A DNA stretch of 7,405 bases from Halorhodospira sp. GTDB taxonomy: Bacteria; Pseudomonadota; Gammaproteobacteria; Nitrococcales; Halorhodospiraceae. The stretch spans positions 1-7,405 of the forward strand of contig SKYL01000329.1 in NCBI GenBank assembly GCA_007127935.1, in the 5' to 3' direction. The notes under the pieces were generated by a model that saw only the letters and a list, made by a program, of their open reading frames with translations, searched no databases and was not told the DNA's origin. A program made the translations under genes and the position numbers. Of this stretch, positions 6,116-7,405 are shown piece after piece; position 1 is the first letter of the stretch, and the number at the start of each line of letters is the position of its first letter.

Positions 6116-7405
6116 GGGTGGCGCCCCCCCGGCCCGTTCCATGTGCTCCACGCGCAGTTGAAGCTCCGTGCGCCCACCGTAGCAGTTGATCTCCAGGCGA
6201 TAGGCGATGTGGACGGCGCCGTCGAGACCATCCCACCCCCGGGCCGCGGCGCCGAAAGCGATGGCGCGGTGGACGGCACCCCCGCCGGGTTCGCCAGCCC
6301 TCAGTTGGAGCCGAAGGTGGCCGCCACGCAGCGCCGAGGCGTGATCGATCCGAAAAACCCCGTCAAAGAGCGGTTCGGGAAAGCCGGTACCCCAGGGGCC
6401 GCCGTCGCGCAGGGCGGAGGCGGCGTCCAGAGTCCTCTCCGCCACGGCCAACGGCCCGTCCGAGACCAGCTCCGTTTGCGGCGCCCGGCCACCTAGGACC
6501 TCATCAAGGGTCTCAGCGAAGAGGGTGCGGAACTCGGGCAGCCGCGCCTCATCGAGGGTCAGTCCGGCGGCCATAGCGTGGCCGCCGAAGCGGCGCATCA
6601 GCCCGGGACGCAGTGTCTCCATGCGCGCCAGCAGGTCGCGTATGTGGAGGCCGGGGACGGAGCGCGCCGAGCCTTTCCAGCCACCCCCCCCCGCCGGGGC
6701 GAAGGCCACCACCGGGCGCTGGTAGCGCTCCTTGAGCCGCGAGGCGAGGATGCCGGCGACCCCTTCGTGCCAGCCGGAGGCGGCGACGCAGAGTCCGAGG
6801 CCGGCCTCCTCGCTGCCGTCCTCCACCGCCGCCAGGGCCTCTTCGGTCATCTGCGCCTCCACCTCGCGGCGGCGGCGGTTGAGATCATCCAGTTCGCGGG
6901 CGCGGGCGGCGGCTTCCGCCGGATCGTCGGCCAGCAGGCACTGGACCCCCACGGCCATGTTGTCGAGCCGCCCGGCGGCGTTGAGTCGGGGGGCCACGGC
7001 GAACGAGAGGTCACCGGCGGTGACGTTGCGCGGGTCGCGTCCGGCCAGCTCCAACAGCGCGGCAATGCCGGGCGTCGCGGCCCCGGCGCGGATCCGGCGC
7101 AACCCCTGCTCCACCAGGATGCGGTTGTTGTAGTCGAGGGGGACCAAGTCGGCCACGGTGCCGAGAGCCACCAGGTCGAGCCACGCGGCGGGATTCGGCC
7201 GCTCGCCGGTGAACGCGCCGGCGGCGGCGAGGCGGGCGCGGACGGCGAGGAGCAGGTAGAAGGCGACGCCGACCCCGGAGAGGTGTTTGCTGGGAAAGCC
7301 GTCGTCGGCCCGGTTGGGGTCGACCACGGCCTCCGCCGCCGGCAGCCGGGGGCCGGGCAGGTGGTGGTCGGTGACCACCACGCGCATGCCGGCGGCGTGG
7401 GCGGC
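6110..7405 (-). CDS. recJ: Single-stranded-DNA-specific 5'-3' exonuclease RecJ, N-terminal part outside window
   Basis: Metal-dependent exonuclease of the DHH superfamily that digests 5' single-stranded DNA in recombinational repair, stalled-fork processing and mismatch repair. The frame is open to the right edge (codons for AAHAAG precede the first Met), so the ATG at 7387 is internal and the first motifs are missing. The 431 visible residues match the last three quarters of E. coli RecJ (577 residues). In order they show VTDHHLPG with the DHH triad (7361-7369), SGVGVAFYLLL, DLVALGTVADLVPLDYNNR, LNAAGRLDNM, then the DHHA1 region with KGSARSVPGLHIRDLL (around 6630-6676) and GGHAMAAGLTL (GGHA at 6575-6586). 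The C-terminal OB-like domain follows, with DGGPWGTGFPEPLFDG and AYRLEIN. No frameshift is seen. A run of nine G on the coding strand lies in the DHHA1 region. The gene converges on the plus-strand operon and is probably expressed separately from a promoter outside the window. Confidence 0.97.
   Translation of the reverse strand, partial: AAHAAGMRVVVTDHHLPGPRLPAAEAVVDPNRADDGFPSKHLSGVGVAFYLLLAVRARLAAAGAFTGERPNPAAWLDLVALGTVADLVPLDYNNRILVEQGLRRIRAGAATPGIAALLELAGRDPRNVTAGDLSFAVAPRLNAAGRLDNMAVGVQCLLADDPAEAAARARELDDLNRRRREVEAQMTEEALAAVEDGSEEAGLGLCVAASGWHEGVAGILASRLKERYQRPVVAFAPAGGGGWKGSARSVPGLHIRDLLARMETLRPGLMRRFGGHAMAAGLTLDEARLPEFRTLFAETLDEVLGGRAPQTELVSDGPLAVAERTLDAASALRDGGPWGTGFPEPLFDGVFRIDHASALRGGHLRLQLRAGEPGGGAVHRAIAFGAAARGWDGLDGAVHIAYRLEINCYGGRTELQLRVEHMERAGGAPPS
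6684..6692 (-). repeat. Mononucleotide run of nine G (coding strand) within recJ
   Basis: Nine consecutive C on the plus strand encode part of the four-glycine stretch in APAGGGGWKGS, just before the conserved GSARS motif. E. coli RecJ has a non-glycine loop at this place, so the residues are probably not essential. The run is in frame here; a change of one base would truncate the protein. Confidence 0.9.

Noticed and set aside
6865..6882. CGG triplet repeat
   Set aside because: It encodes consecutive arginines in the RecJ linker and is ordinary for the base composition; it is too short to call a repeat element.
6732..7133. Plus-strand open frame of 133 codons opposite recJ
   Set aside because: Ser/Arg/Ala-rich shadow of recJ with no motif or ribosome-binding site.
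7385..7387. ATG as the recJ start
   Set aside because: Codons upstream to the window edge continue RecJ sequence, and a start here would leave out the N-terminal catalytic motifs before VTDHH.

Overview
The window is a dense, GC-rich stretch of chromosome with no insertion sequences, tRNAs, rRNAs or CRISPR repeats that I can see. Its proteins read like gammaproteobacterial ones: an E. coli-type PepN, an E. coli-type Prc, a RimK that aligns residue for residue with E. coli RimK at its ligand sites, and an E. coli-type RecJ. Together with the high GC this suggests a GC-rich gammaproteobacterium, perhaps of the Ectothiorhodospiraceae/Chromatiales or halophile kind. The genus is a guess.

Five genes lie on the plus strand. 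They are the C-terminal part of aminopeptidase N (pepN, 1-1530, cut by the window start), the periplasmic tail-specific protease prc (1527-3734), a small retropepsin-like protein of the RimK-associated 'ATP-dependent zinc protease' family (3751-4200, rimB-like), the ATP-grasp glutamate ligase rimK (4197-5105), and an M14-type hydrolase of the succinylglutamate desuccinylase/aspartoacylase family (5105-6115). Three of the four junctions are stop/start overlaps (GTGA, ATGA, TGATG) and the fourth is a 16-base gap, so they look like one translationally coupled transcription unit. On the minus strand, facing it tail to tail, is recJ (6110-7405, its 5' part outside the window). The palindrome TCATGA supplies the stop codons of both converging genes. 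Nowhere is there a non-coding stretch longer than about 16 bases.

Functionally the left part is protein turnover: PepN trims peptides in the cytoplasm and Prc degrades proteins in the periplasm. The middle is a likely glutamate-tailing cassette. RimK adds glutamates to ribosomal protein S6, the retropepsin-like protein is a probable partner or modulator, and the M14 hydrolase has the right chemistry to be considered as an eraser of glutamyl bonds or as an enzyme of a related small amide. This writer/partner/possible-eraser triplet is the most interesting part of the window. RecJ (5'-3' single-strand exonuclease) is a standard housekeeping gene with no evident link to the others.
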